Source: Acidovorax soli
GTDB lineage: Bacteria > Pseudomonadota > Gammaproteobacteria > Burkholderiales > Burkholderiaceae_C
Length of the DNA stretch: 64,000 bases
Direction: 5' to 3'
Assembly (NCBI RefSeq): GCF_014207955.1
Contig: NZ_JACHLK010000011.1
Coordinates: 1 to 64,000 of the forward strand
A program made the translations under genes and the position numbers. Numbering within the stretch: the stretch's first letter is position 1; each line of letters begins with the position of its first letter. This document shows positions 34,928-43,958 of this stretch, piece by piece. The notes beneath the pieces were generated by a model. That model did no database searches. It had not been told where the DNA came from and saw only the letters and a program-made list of their open reading frames with translations.

Positions 34928-35455
34928 TTATCCCATCGCATGCACCAGCCCCCAGAGCACCCCCACCCCTGACAGCAGCGCGCAGGCCGCCAAGGCCGTG
35001 TCGCCCCAGGGCATGGGCCGGCGGCTGCCCCGGGCCCACAGGAAGGCGATGGGCAGCGGCGCCACGGCGACCGTGGCGGCACCCACCCAGAGTGCGCCGG
35101 TCCACCAGCCGATGAGCCCGCCCCAGACCAGGCCGAGCAGGCACAGGCCGAGCGCAGCGATGGGGCGGGAGATGTTCCAGGGCTCGCCCTGCCAGGCGAA
35201 GTCCGCCGGCGTGCCGACGGGGGTGTGCGCGGTCGCGGGCTTGCCAGCGGCCGTGGCCTGGGCATCGGCATGCCACAGAATGCCAATGCCGGCGGCCCCC
35301 AGCACCAGCCAGATGCCCATGCCGCCCGTGAACCAGTCGACCCACTGGGCCAGCGCCACGGCCGCCAGCAGGCCCAGCAGCAGGGGCAGCAGCAGGCGGC
35401 CATAGCACCGGTCGGCCAGGGTGGCGATGAATGCGGCCGGGGGTGTGGCGTCCAT
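34928..35455 (-). CDS. membrane protein of unknown function
   Basis: A 175-residue protein with about four to five membrane segments (LLLPLLLGLLAAVALAQWV, MGIWLVLGAAGIGILW, ALGLCLLGLVWGGLIGWW, VAVAPLPIAFLW, LAACALLSGVGVLWGLV). It lies 19 bp after the next gene on the same strand. No family is recognised. Confidence 0.7.
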   Translation of the reverse strand: MDATPPAAFIATLADRCYGRLLLPLLLGLLAAVALAQWVDWFTGGMGIWLVLGAAGIGILWHADAQATAAGKPATAHTPVGTPADFAWQGEPWNISRPIAALGLCLLGLVWGGLIGWWTGALWVGAATVAVAPLPIAFLWARGSRRPMPWGDTALAACALLSGVGVLWGLVHAMG

Positions 35456-35474
35456 GGTGCGATCCGTTGTGGCC

Positions 35475-36077
35475 TCAGCCGAGGCTGGCGGGCGCGGAGG
35501 GCACGCCCCGCACCAGGGTGACCGCCGGCTGCGCGCTCTGCCAGAACGCGGCCTCGCGCACGGGCGCGCCCCAGGCGTGCAGGCAGTCGAGCACGGCCTC
35601 GCGCTGCAGGCGGTCGCGCACGCGGCGGGCGGTGTAGGCGTGCGTGGCCTCGCAGGGCAAGGGCTCGCCCTGCTGGAAGAAATCCCAGCGCGGCGCATCC
35701 TTCATGGCGCGCACGGCACGCTGCATGCGGTTGCCCGCGTAGGTGATGAATTCGTTGATGGGCTCGGCGTCCGCCATTGTGCTGCTGCGCACGGCCACGC
35801 CATCGTGGCCGAAGCGCTCGCACGCATACGACAGCACGAAATGGTCGCCCGAGCCCACACCTGGCATGACCGCCGTGAGCCCCGGGTCGCAGGCGGGCGA
35901 CCACAGCAGCAGCGGCAGAGCGCCCCGCTGGTAGCCTTGCGCCGGAAAGTCCAGCGCAGTGTTCTCGGCGCGCAATGCCACCAGCGGGGGCAGGCCTGCG
36001 AACTGCCCGACCAACCCGTGCAAGGGCGTGCGCACCACCGAGAGGTTGAAGAACGGGCGTTCGAGAACAGGGGGCAT
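35475..36077 (-). CDS. uncharacterised cytoplasmic protein
   Basis: A 200-residue protein without signal or membrane segments. It contains LPLLLWSPACDPGLTAVMPG and HFVLSYACERFGHDGVAV, with several conserved-looking Cys, His and Trp residues. The ATG at 36077 is chosen (MPPVLERPFF). It probably shares a transcript with the membrane protein gene downstream. No function can be assigned. Confidence 0.6.
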   Translation of the reverse strand: MPPVLERPFFNLSVVRTPLHGLVGQFAGLPPLVALRAENTALDFPAQGYQRGALPLLLWSPACDPGLTAVMPGVGSGDHFVLSYACERFGHDGVAVRSSTMADAEPINEFITYAGNRMQRAVRAMKDAPRWDFFQQGEPLPCEATHAYTARRVRDRLQREAVLDCLHAWGAPVREAAFWQSAQPAVTLVRGVPSAPASLG

Positions 36078-36186
36078 GGTCGTCAAGGGCCTGCGCGGCG
36101 GGCGTGCCGCGCGCGCATCATGGCACAGCCGCGCCCCAGGCAGGGGGCGGGCTGCAGCAGCGCTGGCCAGGCCTGCCGCCACGGCC

Positions 36187-36771
36187 TCACCGGGTGGCCG
36201 TCTGCTTCCACCAGTTGGGCATGGCAGCCAGCACCTCGCCGCCGGCCTTGAGGCTGTTGGCCAGCTCCAGCGCGGCGCTGCCAGGGGCCGTGGCGATCAG
36301 GTACCAGTTGCCCATGGCTCCGGTGGCGCCCATGCGCTGGGTGACAGCCAGGCCCTTGGCCTGGGCCCAGGCGCGCACCTGGGCATCGCTCCAGTCGGGG
36401 GCGAACTTCACGAGCACGCCACCGGGCAGCGCCATGAGCCGGCCCGCGGGGGAGTTGCCCTCGCGGTACACGGGCGAGGTGTGCGTGCCCGCGCCCTTGG
36501 CCACGGGCTGGCTGGCGGGCTGCAGCTGCACCAGGGGTGCGGGGCTGGCGGCATCGCCCACGCTGCGCGCCTGGGTGTTGCTGCTGCCGGCGTCGGGGGT
36601 GGGGTTGATGATGGCGACCAGGCTGGTATCGAGCGTGATGGTGCGCTGGGTATCACCGTCGAAGTAGTGGGCTGTGCCAGCGGCCAGGGCGCCCGTGGTG
36701 AGGGCACCGGCAGCCAGGGCCAGGGCGGCGTGGCGCAGCAGGGAAAGGGAGAAAGTGGTGGTGAGCTTCAT
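36187..36771 (-). CDS. exported protein resembling a subtilase prodomain
   Basis: A 194-residue protein with a signal peptide (ALALAAGALTTGALAAG). The mature part reads like the propeptide found fused to other S8 proteases of this group: HYFDGDTQRTITLD, LMALPGGVLVKFAPDWSDAQ, and the closing PNWW. It lies 58 bp after the subtilase gene on the same strand. It may fold or inhibit the protease in trans, because that protease lacks such a region itself. Confidence 0.6.
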   Translation of the reverse strand: MKLTTTFSLSLLRHAALALAAGALTTGALAAGTAHYFDGDTQRTITLDTSLVAIINPTPDAGSSNTQARSVGDAASPAPLVQLQPASQPVAKGAGTHTSPVYREGNSPAGRLMALPGGVLVKFAPDWSDAQVRAWAQAKGLAVTQRMGATGAMGNWYLIATAPGSAALELANSLKAGGEVLAAMPNWWKQTATR

Positions 36772-36829
36772 GGTGTGAGGCCTCGGCAGGGGTTCGGTGG
36801 AAAGGTGTGGCGTGGAGGACATGCCGGGC

Positions 36830-38653
36830 TCAATAGCCATAGGCCTTGATGCTCCAGGCCGAGACGCTGCCGGTCTCGCCCGTCTTGCCGTCGCGCACGG
36901 ACAGGGTCCAGTTGCCGTCGGCCGCCTCGCCCATCAGGCGCACGATGCCGAAGGTGAAGCCCCCTTCGAGCGCGGCGCCACAGCTCACGGCATTGCCCGC
37001 CGTGTCCTTGCAGTCGCGCACCACCGACACCGTGCTGCGCGTGCCCGCGGGGCTGGTGAGCGTGATCTCCAGGTGGCCCACGTTGGTGTGGTTGGAGGTG
37101 ATGGCCAACTCCACAAACTCGAGCTTGCCAATGCCGCTGCCCTGCAGCGTGAGGCTGCTGGTGGCGGCCGGGCCGTCGTCGGCAATGGCCAGGGCACTGC
37201 CCAGCGTGGCCGCCTGGGTGGCGGTCTTCTGCGCGGGCAGCAGCGACCAGCCGGTGGCGGCGCGCACGGCGGCCAGGGCGTCGATGGCGCCGTAGCCGTA
37301 CTCATGGTTCACATGCAGGCCGCCGCCATTGGTCACCCAGCCGGTGTTGTTGGGATCGGTCTTGCGTGCGGTGCGGGCGAAGATGGCGCGCACATCGCGC
37401 CAGGTGAGTGCGGGGTTGGTCTCCAGCAGCAGCGCGGCCACGCCGGCGGCCTGGGGCGTGGCGGCCGAGGTGCCATTCATGCAGCGCGTGTAGTTGGGGC
37501 TGCCGGTGATGTCCTGGGGCTTGTTGCCGTCGTTGTAGCCGCCCGCGCCCGAGACATCGGTGGTGGTGGTCGTCTGCGTGCTGCAGAACTCGCCGCCATA
37601 GGCCGTGACCAGCACGTTGGAGCCGGGCTCGGAATACGAGGAGCGCTGGCCCTGGTCGTTCATCGCGCCGATGGCCAGCACGCCCTGGAAGTTGGCCTGG
37701 CCATCGTAGTCCGACCGGTCTTCGGGCGCACCGTTGCCGGCCGCCCAGGTGTAGATGGCGCCCTTGCCGCCGCGCCCGCTGGTGATGCCGGTGCGGATGG
37801 CATCGCGCCACAGCTCGTCGGCCGGGGCCAGCAGGCCGTTGCTGTCGGCCGCGCCGTAGCTGTTGGTGTAGATGTGGTTGCTGGCCAGGTCCTTGGTCAC
37901 GGCGTCGGCACCGAAGGCCCCGGTGGTGGCCGCCAGCAGGTTGTAGCCCACCAGGCGCGCATTGAAGGCCACGCCCGTCACGCCCAGGTTGTTGTCGCCA
38001 ATGGCCGCAGCCAGCCCGCCGCAGCTGGTGCCGTGCGAGCTGGTGGAGGAGGAGGGGTCGCCATAGCTGTTGGTGCGGTAGTCCCAGCTCTTGCCGGCCA
38101 CCACGCGCAGGTCTTCGTGGGCGATATCGAGGCCGTCGTCGATCACCGCGATCTGGATGCCCGTGCCCGTGGCCAGTTGCCAGGCCTTGCCCACGTTGAG
38201 GTCTTCGCCCGCCAGCGCGGCCGGGCCGCCCGCGCCGCTCTGGCCGGTGTTCTTGAGGTGCCACTGGCGGCTGAACAACGGGTCGTTGGGCACCAGTGCG
38301 GCCAGCGGTGCGCCGCCGCCCACGCTGACCAGCCCGCCCAGCGTGATCACCACGTCATAGAAGGACTGGCTGCCCACGGTGAGCGTGGCAATGGTGAGCT
38401 GCCCGTTGGACGGGTTGAAGCTGTCGTAGCTGCGGTTGGGCCCCGTGGCGCTGAAGCCCAGCACACTGCCCACGGTGACGACGACGTTCTCGTACTTGTT
38501 GTCCCCCACCACCAGGCTGCCGATGCGCACCTCGGTGGGGCGGTCGGGGGACCAGGTGGTGGCCGCACCCGCCAGCCCGCAGGTGGCGGCCAGCATGGCG
38601 GTGACGAGGGCCAGGCGCGCAGGCCTGCGGATGGTGGATCGTGGAAGACGCAT
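36830..38653 (-). CDS. S8 subtilase with P/Homo B domain
   Basis: A 607-residue secreted serine protease. After the signal peptide come two repeats of the form VxIGSLVVG...VVVTVGSVLG (about residues 42-112) instead of a normal propeptide. The subtilisin domain has Asp172 (AVIDDGLDI), His207 (SSHGTSCGG), Asn307 (WAAGNGAP) and Ser396 (NGTSAATPQAAG). A kexin-like P domain occupies the last 110 residues. It is the first gene of a leftward unit with the prodomain-like protein. Confidence 0.9.
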   Translation of the reverse strand: MRLPRSTIRRPARLALVTAMLAATCGLAGAATTWSPDRPTEVRIGSLVVGDNKYENVVVTVGSVLGFSATGPNRSYDSFNPSNGQLTIATLTVGSQSFYDVVITLGGLVSVGGGAPLAALVPNDPLFSRQWHLKNTGQSGAGGPAALAGEDLNVGKAWQLATGTGIQIAVIDDGLDIAHEDLRVVAGKSWDYRTNSYGDPSSSTSSHGTSCGGLAAAIGDNNLGVTGVAFNARLVGYNLLAATTGAFGADAVTKDLASNHIYTNSYGAADSNGLLAPADELWRDAIRTGITSGRGGKGAIYTWAAGNGAPEDRSDYDGQANFQGVLAIGAMNDQGQRSSYSEPGSNVLVTAYGGEFCSTQTTTTTDVSGAGGYNDGNKPQDITGSPNYTRCMNGTSAATPQAAGVAALLLETNPALTWRDVRAIFARTARKTDPNNTGWVTNGGGLHVNHEYGYGAIDALAAVRAATGWSLLPAQKTATQAATLGSALAIADDGPAATSSLTLQGSGIGKLEFVELAITSNHTNVGHLEITLTSPAGTRSTVSVVRDCKDTAGNAVSCGAALEGGFTFGIVRLMGEAADGNWTLSVRDGKTGETGSVSAWSIKAYGY

Positions 38654-38839
38654 GGAAGACACCCCTGTTGGTTTGATTTGATGGCGGCAGGATCTTGGTT
38701 GCAGGTGCCGCTTGGCGATTATCAAAACCACTTTTGCTTTGCGCCAGCGAAATATGGCTGAGCGGTCGTCCACCCCGCAGCACAGCGGTTTGCTGGGCAT
38801 GGCTTGCCCTGGGTTCATCTTCAAGTCAATAATGTTGAC

Positions 38840-39574
38840 ATGAAAAACCCTGAAGACAGCCTTTCCCCAGCCAGCACCGCTCCGGGCCCCACCGGCCTGC
38901 AGATCCTGCAGGCCATGCAGGCCGGCCGCATCCCGCCCTCGGGCATTGCCACCACCATGCCCATGCGGCTTACCACCGTGGAGCGCGGCCACATTGCGAT
39001 GGAAGCAAGAACCTGTTCAAGGTCTTTTTGAAGCCGCGCAAGTCCCTTTTCGGGATGGGATGCAAGGCGCGGTGCGCAGTTGATAGCCCGGCTATCAACA
39101 AGCGCCGCAACGCCGCAGACCGCCCAAAAAGCGACTTGCCCTTCGGGTTGGAGTGAAATCGGGCGATTGGACGCCCCGGCTGCTTGCATGGGCATGAGCC
39201 CATGCGGCGCATCCGAAGCATCCACTCATCCCGATTGCACTCCAACGCGGCTGCAAAAAGGCCTTGAACAGGTTCTAGGCCCCGATGCCCGCCACCTGAA
39301 CCCCGCCGGCGCCGTGCACGGCGGCTTTGCCGCCACCTGCCTCGATGGCGCGGCCGCGCTGGCCCTGCTCTCGGCCCTGGGGCCGGGCGCGCAGTATTCG
39401 ACCGTGGATTTGAATGTGAAGTACGTGCGGCCGTTGACGGAAGGGCTTGTCTACGTTGCCACTGGCCGGCTGGTGGAGCAGACGCGCAGCCTGGGCATCT
39501 GCAGCGCCGAGATCCGCGGAGCGGATGGAAAGCTCCATGCGATGGCCTCGGCCACGCTGATGGTGAAGGCATGA
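38840..39574 (+). pseudogene. PaaI-type thioesterase gene split by a 269-bp MITE
   Basis: The first 56 codons (MKNPEDSLSPAS to GHIAMEA) and the last 99 (GPDARHLNPAGAVHGGFAAT to MVKA) together form a hot-dog thioesterase with the HGGFAATCLDGAAAL active-site block. They are separated by an inverted-repeat element that brings a TGA stop at 39029. Removing 270 bp joins the two parts in frame. The gene is probably inactive now, though a shortened protein from an internal start cannot be excluded. Confidence 0.82.
39008..39276. mobile_element. MITE-like element inside the thioesterase gene
   Basis: Terminal inverted repeats of about 31 bp with two mismatches begin AGAACCTGTTCAAGG at both ends. A perfect 9-1-9 palindrome (TTGATAGCC/GGCTATCAA, 39080-39098) lies inside, plus an internal copy of the GTTGGAGTG segment near the right end. 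No transposase is encoded, so it depends on an enzyme elsewhere. No clear target duplication is seen beyond one A. Confidence 0.85.
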
Positions 39575-39639
39575 AAGGCACCTGGAGCCGCCCCGGCTGC
39601 TAGCATGGCAGCACATACGCCCTTGCCTATTCGCCCCGC

Positions 39640-40092
39640 ATGCAAAGCCCCACGGTTCCGTTTCGCCTTCCCGCTGATCGCCTGGCGGAGCAACTGGCGC
39701 AGTTCAATGCACGCGCGGAGGTGCAGTGGTTCGGCTTTGCGGGCGCCTTCCAGGCACCGGGGTCGGCGCTCATCACCTTCTCGCGCCTTGGCGATGGCCT
39801 GCAGGGCGGTGGCGGCACGGCGGCCATCAATGGCGGGGTGATTGCCGCGGGCTTTGACGCCGCCTTTGTGCTGGCCGGCCTCGGGCAGTACGACGCACCG
39901 GTCGTGGTCACGCTGGAGCTGTCGGTCAAGTTTTTGTCGCTCGCGCTGGCGGACAAGCCGCTGGCCTTTCAGGCGCATGTGGTCCGCTCGGCGAAGAACT
40001 TCTCGTTTGCCGAGGGCTTTCTCGCCCCGGTGGGTGCGGCAGCAGGCCCGCACATGGCGATCGCAACGGCCATGGTGGCGCCAGCGCGCTGA
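39640..40092 (+). CDS. hot-dog thioesterase-like protein
   Basis: A 150-residue hot-dog protein of the PaaI/4HBT type. The helix-strand pattern includes GGTAAINGGVIAAGFDAAFVL, where an Asn-Gly-Gly takes the place of the usual His-Gly-Gly, and VVVTLELSVKFLSLALADKP. It lies just after the broken thioesterase gene and faces the MarR gene. It may be an acyl-CoA thioesterase or only a binding relative given the changed active-site residue. Confidence 0.75.
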   Translation: MQSPTVPFRLPADRLAEQLAQFNARAEVQWFGFAGAFQAPGSALITFSRLGDGLQGGGGTAAINGGVIAAGFDAAFVLAGLGQYDAPVVVTLELSVKFLSLALADKPLAFQAHVVRSAKNFSFAEGFLAPVGAAAGPHMAIATAMVAPAR

Positions 40093-40104
40093 GCTAGCCC
40101 GTCG

Positions 40105-40590
40105 TCAGACCATGCGTGCCAGCGCGGTCATGACCTCGCGCCACGCCTCCTGCCCGTCGGGGGAGACGGTGCGCATGGCCTCTTCCATGGCCTCGCGCTC
40201 GTGGCGGGATGCCGTGGCCTCCACCTCGCGGCCGCGCTCGGTGAGCGACAGGCGTTTGGTGCGGTGCTGCACCGGGTCGCGCCGGGCCACGACATAGCCC
40301 TCGTCCTGCAAAAACTTGAGCGGCCGGTGCAGCGCCTGCTTGCTCACGCCCAGCAGTTCGATGAGCTGCCCGACCGAGATGCCCTCGGCCCGCGCCACCG
40401 CGTAGAGCAGCCGGTGGTGCACGCGCGACAAACCCTGCTCCGCCAGGAACGCATCGGCCTTGACCACCAGCCCGCGAAAGGCAAAGTGCATGAGCAGCAA
40501 CGCCCCATCGAGCGGCTGCAGCGGGCGCATGCCGGCGCTGGCGGCGCGCGGCAGGTCGAAGGCGGGGTGGTCGGCAGGCTGGGCGGGCAT
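40105..40590 (-). CDS. MarR-family transcriptional regulator
   Basis: A 161-residue winged-helix protein. The DNA-binding part is SVGQLIELLGVSKQALHRPL followed by the wing YVVARRDPVQHRTKRLSLTERG. It is convergent with the thioesterase-like gene. MarR proteins respond to aromatic or lipophilic compounds; the target here is not evident. Confidence 0.88.
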   Translation of the reverse strand: MPAQPADHPAFDLPRAASAGMRPLQPLDGALLLMHFAFRGLVVKADAFLAEQGLSRVHHRLLYAVARAEGISVGQLIELLGVSKQALHRPLKFLQDEGYVVARRDPVQHRTKRLSLTERGREVEATASRHEREAMEEAMRTVSPDGQEAWREVMTALARMV

Positions 40591-40624
40591 GGGCGCAGTC
40601 TAACTACAGCCAGCGCCCGCAGGT

Positions 40625-41050
40625 TCACGGGCCGATGACATCCGCACCGAGCCCGCGCATCTTTCGCCAGATGAAGAACACCGCGTAGGCCGCCATGCAC
40701 AGCCAGCAGGTGGCCACGAAACGCAGCACGAAAACGGCCTGAAAGCCTCCCCACCCCTTGAAATCCACGCTGGGGTTCATCTCGCTCGCCACCCAATGCA
40801 CCAGGGCCTGCGCCAGCGGAAACAGAACCAATGCCCCCACCATCCACACCAGGGGGCTGTGTCTGCGAAACCCGAACCAGAGAAAGACAAAGCCCAGCCA
40901 CTCCAGCACAAAGCCCATGGCGGGCAAGCCTGCGGGTTTGGGCCATGGCGATGCGTACCAGTATGCCGAACATGCGGCACTGGCAATGCCCAAGGCCATC
41001 AACAACAGGCAGCGGGCGGCAAGTACCCATGGCATACGGAGGACCTTCAT
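40625..41050 (-). CDS. small membrane protein of unknown function
   Basis: A 141-residue protein with about four membrane segments (VLAARCLLLMALGIASAAC, GFVLEWLGFVFLWFGF, LVWMVGALVLFPLAQALV, AVFVLRFVATCWLCMAAYAV). The ATG at 41050 (MKVLRMPW) is used. No family is recognised. Confidence 0.65.
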   Translation of the reverse strand: MKVLRMPWVLAARCLLLMALGIASAACSAYWYASPWPKPAGLPAMGFVLEWLGFVFLWFGFRRHSPLVWMVGALVLFPLAQALVHWVASEMNPSVDFKGWGGFQAVFVLRFVATCWLCMAAYAVFFIWRKMRGLGADVIGP

Positions 41051-41147
41051 CGTGGTGTGGATGCATCCAGCGTAGCGGCCCGGATTGGTCCTGTAGGCCA
41101 TGGACTGCAGGAGAGGCCTGCGCCGCTACCGGCGGGCGCACCACAGG

Positions 41148-41591
41148 CTACCTGGCGGGTATCTGCTCGTACGCCACAGCGACGCCGGCTACCGCATCCT
41201 TCTGCGTGAACACCCGCGCGCCTGCATGGTGCGTGATGACCAGCGCATGGCCCGACGCCCACCGCACCTGCACCACCAGCCCGCCCGCGGCGCTGGTGGG
41301 CGCGGCACCGCGGTTGTCGTCGGCCGTGAAGACGTTGCCGGATTCGTTGGGCAGCGTCTCCTGCGCGCCGATGATCGACACCTGCGTCGAGAATCCCGTA
41401 GTCGCGCCGCAGTCGCGCTGGAAGACCACGCCCTTGTGGCGCTGGTCGGGCGACAGGGCTTCGGCAAGGATGGTGTTGCCGCACAGGCCGCCGAGCCCCT
41501 CCCAGACGGCATACGCGCCCATGGCGGTCAATGCCAGCACGACCAGTGCACCAGAAACCACAATGGTGAAGGCAGTGCTTGGGCGTTTCAT
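41148..41591 (-). CDS. membrane-anchored protein of unknown function
   Basis: A 147-residue protein with one N-terminal membrane segment (FTIVVSGALVVLALTAMGAY). The exported part contains KGVVFQRDCGATTGFSTQVS and LVVQVRWASGHALVITHH, resembling a common family of short proteins found in contact-toxin neighbourhoods. It is divergent from the DMP19/MORN gene. No function is assigned. Confidence 0.65.
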   Translation of the reverse strand: MKRPSTAFTIVVSGALVVLALTAMGAYAVWEGLGGLCGNTILAEALSPDQRHKGVVFQRDCGATTGFSTQVSIIGAQETLPNESGNVFTADDNRGAAPTSAAGGLVVQVRWASGHALVITHHAGARVFTQKDAVAGVAVAYEQIPAR

Positions 41592-41669
41592 GGGGCGGGT
41601 TGGGCGTGGGCAGCAATGTAGCCCAAAGCGGTAGGATGCCGGCCAGCCCCTCAACCGCGAGAGTCCTGC

Positions 41670-42950
41670 ATGACGACGATGCGCACTGCCGATCACCCCC
41701 TGCCCGCCCTGGACTGGCCCACGCTGCTGCGCCGCGCACCGTTCTTCAGTGCCGCGCTCATCGATGCGCTGTGCGAAGGGGACATGCCGCCCGACACGGC
41801 GCCGCACCTGCGCGCGGTGGTCGATTTCGACGTGTTCGATGCCCAGGTCTCCAATGGCGGGGTGGACCAGTACTTTCGCAACGTGCTGCTGGCCATGGAC
41901 GGCGACCCCGACCGGGTGCCCGCCTCCATTGCCCAGAACCCGGCGCTGGCAGGCGCCCTGCCCTTTGTCGAGGAGGTGCATGCCCTGTGGCACACCATCG
42001 CCCCAGCCTACACCGCTGCCGCCGACAGAGAGGACGATGAAGATGGCGAGGACGGCCCCGGCTGCGACGCCGTGCTGGCCCCGCATGCCGGGCACATCGA
42101 GGCGCTGCAGCAGCGCTTCTTTGCCGCCCACCATGCGATCCGCCAGGCGCTGGAGGCCGACATCGTGCGCGCGCCCGAACGCTATTTTTCCATCGAGGCC
42201 GTGCCCGGCCTGCGCGGCCAGGGCATCGAGCATGTGGTGATCGATGGCGGCGCGCACCGGCTGCGCTTTGACGATGGCTTCCCGGTGGGGCCGAATGTGC
42301 TGGAAAACGAAGACGGCAGCTGCGACGTGGTCTGGTTCTCGCGCGACCGCATGCTGCTGGAGGCCGAGACCTCGGGCTGGGCTGGCAACCGCGACCGGCG
42401 CTGGATCCACTACCCCAGCCAGGCCAGCGGCAGCTGGAGCTTCAACTTCAATGGCGAGGGCGAATCGGTGCGGCAGGACTCGCGCTCGCTCGGGCTCACG
42501 CAGCACGGCGTGCAGGAGTTTCTGGGCGCCGACGGGCGCGTGCAGAACTCGGCCGTGTACTGGCACGGGCAGGAGCTGCGCCAGGAGTTCTTCTACCCCG
42601 ATGGCAGCCTGCAGCTGCTGACCGAACGCACGAGCGAGGGCGACGAGCGCCACCAGCGCCACTGGCCCGGCGGCCAGCCCCATACCGACAGCGTGCTGCA
42701 GGCCGCCGATGGCCGCACACGCTACACCCGCTGCCTGGACGCCGAAGGCCGCGACCTGGCACCCGGCGGCACCGGCAGGCTGGTGGAGCTGCTGAGCCTG
42801 GACGACGGCATGCGCCAATGGCGCGAAGGCACGCTGGTGGAGGGCTACCTGCACGGCCCGGTGGTGCGCATGGCAAGCCACCTGGACGGCACGGGCGCGC
42901 GCGAGACAGAGCGCAGGGAGTTCGACCACGGGCAAGCCCGGGATTGGTGA
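41670..42950 (+). CDS. DMP19/DUF4375 protein with MORN-like repeats
   Basis: A 426-residue two-part protein. Residues 30-175 match the DMP19 (DUF4375) fold (AVVDFDVFDAQVSNGGVDQY, YFRNV). The C-terminal half has toxin-antitoxin MORN-type repeats (VYWHGQELRQEFFYPDGSLQ and similar). DMP19 proteins mimic DNA in some bacteria; MORN antitoxins neutralise partner proteins. It starts a three-gene set with the next two genes, which suggests an immunity or antitoxin function. Confidence 0.75.
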   Translation: MTTMRTADHPLPALDWPTLLRRAPFFSAALIDALCEGDMPPDTAPHLRAVVDFDVFDAQVSNGGVDQYFRNVLLAMDGDPDRVPASIAQNPALAGALPFVEEVHALWHTIAPAYTAAADREDDEDGEDGPGCDAVLAPHAGHIEALQQRFFAAHHAIRQALEADIVRAPERYFSIEAVPGLRGQGIEHVVIDGGAHRLRFDDGFPVGPNVLENEDGSCDVVWFSRDRMLLEAETSGWAGNRDRRWIHYPSQASGSWSFNFNGEGESVRQDSRSLGLTQHGVQEFLGADGRVQNSAVYWHGQELRQEFFYPDGSLQLLTERTSEGDERHQRHWPGGQPHTDSVLQAADGRTRYTRCLDAEGRDLAPGGTGRLVELLSLDDGMRQWREGTLVEGYLHGPVVRMASHLDGTGARETERREFDHGQARDW

Positions 42951-42953
42951 GCG

Positions 42954-43958
42954 ATGCCCGGCAACACCAGCCCCGACAAGGCCCTTGCCAAGCTGCAGCA
43001 GTGGCTGGCCCACCCGGGCAACCGCGCCACCCTGCTGGAGCGCCCGGAACGCGCGCTGACCGAGTATGCCGCCTTGCCCGTGCGGCGCTTTTCCAACGCC
43101 CACACCGAAAAGGCTGCGGGCTATATACGCTCGCCCTCCACGGTGTGCATGGACAGCATGGGCTACTGGCTACAGGCCGAGGCCATCCATGCCTGGGCCG
43201 CCCAGGGCACAGACCCCGCCCCCGCCTGGTGCCGCGCTGCGGCCTGGCGCCTGTGGGGCATGGCCGTGCAGTGCGCGCGGCTGGAGGGCGGTGAGATCCG
43301 CGAGCCACACATCCAAAGCGACAAGGCGGCCGAGGTGCTCTACCTGCTGGCCGCCGTGGGCGACCGCCTGCGCTGCGCGCAATGGGGCCAGCGCATGCTG
43401 GCGCTGCGCGCGGCCGGCCATCTGCAGGATGCGGGCTCCAAGTCGGGGCCGTTCGCGCTGTCGCTGCTCACGCACTGGCTCACACCCGCGCAGGCCCAGC
43501 CCGTGAGTGCGTTCTGCATGCCGTACATGGTGGATACCTCGGGCGCATGCGCGGCCTACCAGGGGCTGATCGACCACCTGCACGCCGACAGCGGGTCACC
43601 CGCCCTGGGCACCGCCCTGCAGGCCGCGGCCGAGGCGCACCAGCAGGAGACCCGGGTCACGACCGATGAGGAGACCTTCGACTTCGACGCCTTCCACGAC
43701 ATGGTGGTGGCCATGGAGCTGCTGGGCTGGTTGCGCATACGCAGCTGGCTGGGCCATGCACCGCCACCCGGCTGGCCCGCGCCGCCACTGCATGCAGCCA
43801 GCGCCCTGTCGGCCAATTGGTGGGCCCACGAGCGGCAGACCGAGGCCGACCCGCTGCTTGTGCGCGTGATGCACCGCGTGCAGCAGGTGCTGCCCGGGCG
43901 CGAGATGCTGGCGCGCGAATTTGCGCCGCTGCCGCCCGACCCCTCTCCTGCGCCATGA
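42954..43958 (+). CDS. uncharacterised protein in the DMP19/MORN operon
   Basis: A 334-residue soluble protein, mostly helical (AEVLYLLAAVGDRLRCAQWG, FALSLLTHWLTPAQAQ, FHDMVVAMELLGWLRIRSWL). It begins 3 bp after the DMP19/MORN gene and overlaps the next gene by 4 bp. It looks like the large helical immunity proteins of polymorphic toxin systems, but no family is recognised. Confidence 0.6.
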   Translation: MPGNTSPDKALAKLQQWLAHPGNRATLLERPERALTEYAALPVRRFSNAHTEKAAGYIRSPSTVCMDSMGYWLQAEAIHAWAAQGTDPAPAWCRAAAWRLWGMAVQCARLEGGEIREPHIQSDKAAEVLYLLAAVGDRLRCAQWGQRMLALRAAGHLQDAGSKSGPFALSLLTHWLTPAQAQPVSAFCMPYMVDTSGACAAYQGLIDHLHADSGSPALGTALQAAAEAHQQETRVTTDEETFDFDAFHDMVVAMELLGWLRIRSWLGHAPPPGWPAPPLHAASALSANWWAHERQTEADPLLVRVMHRVQQVLPGREMLAREFAPLPPDPSPAP

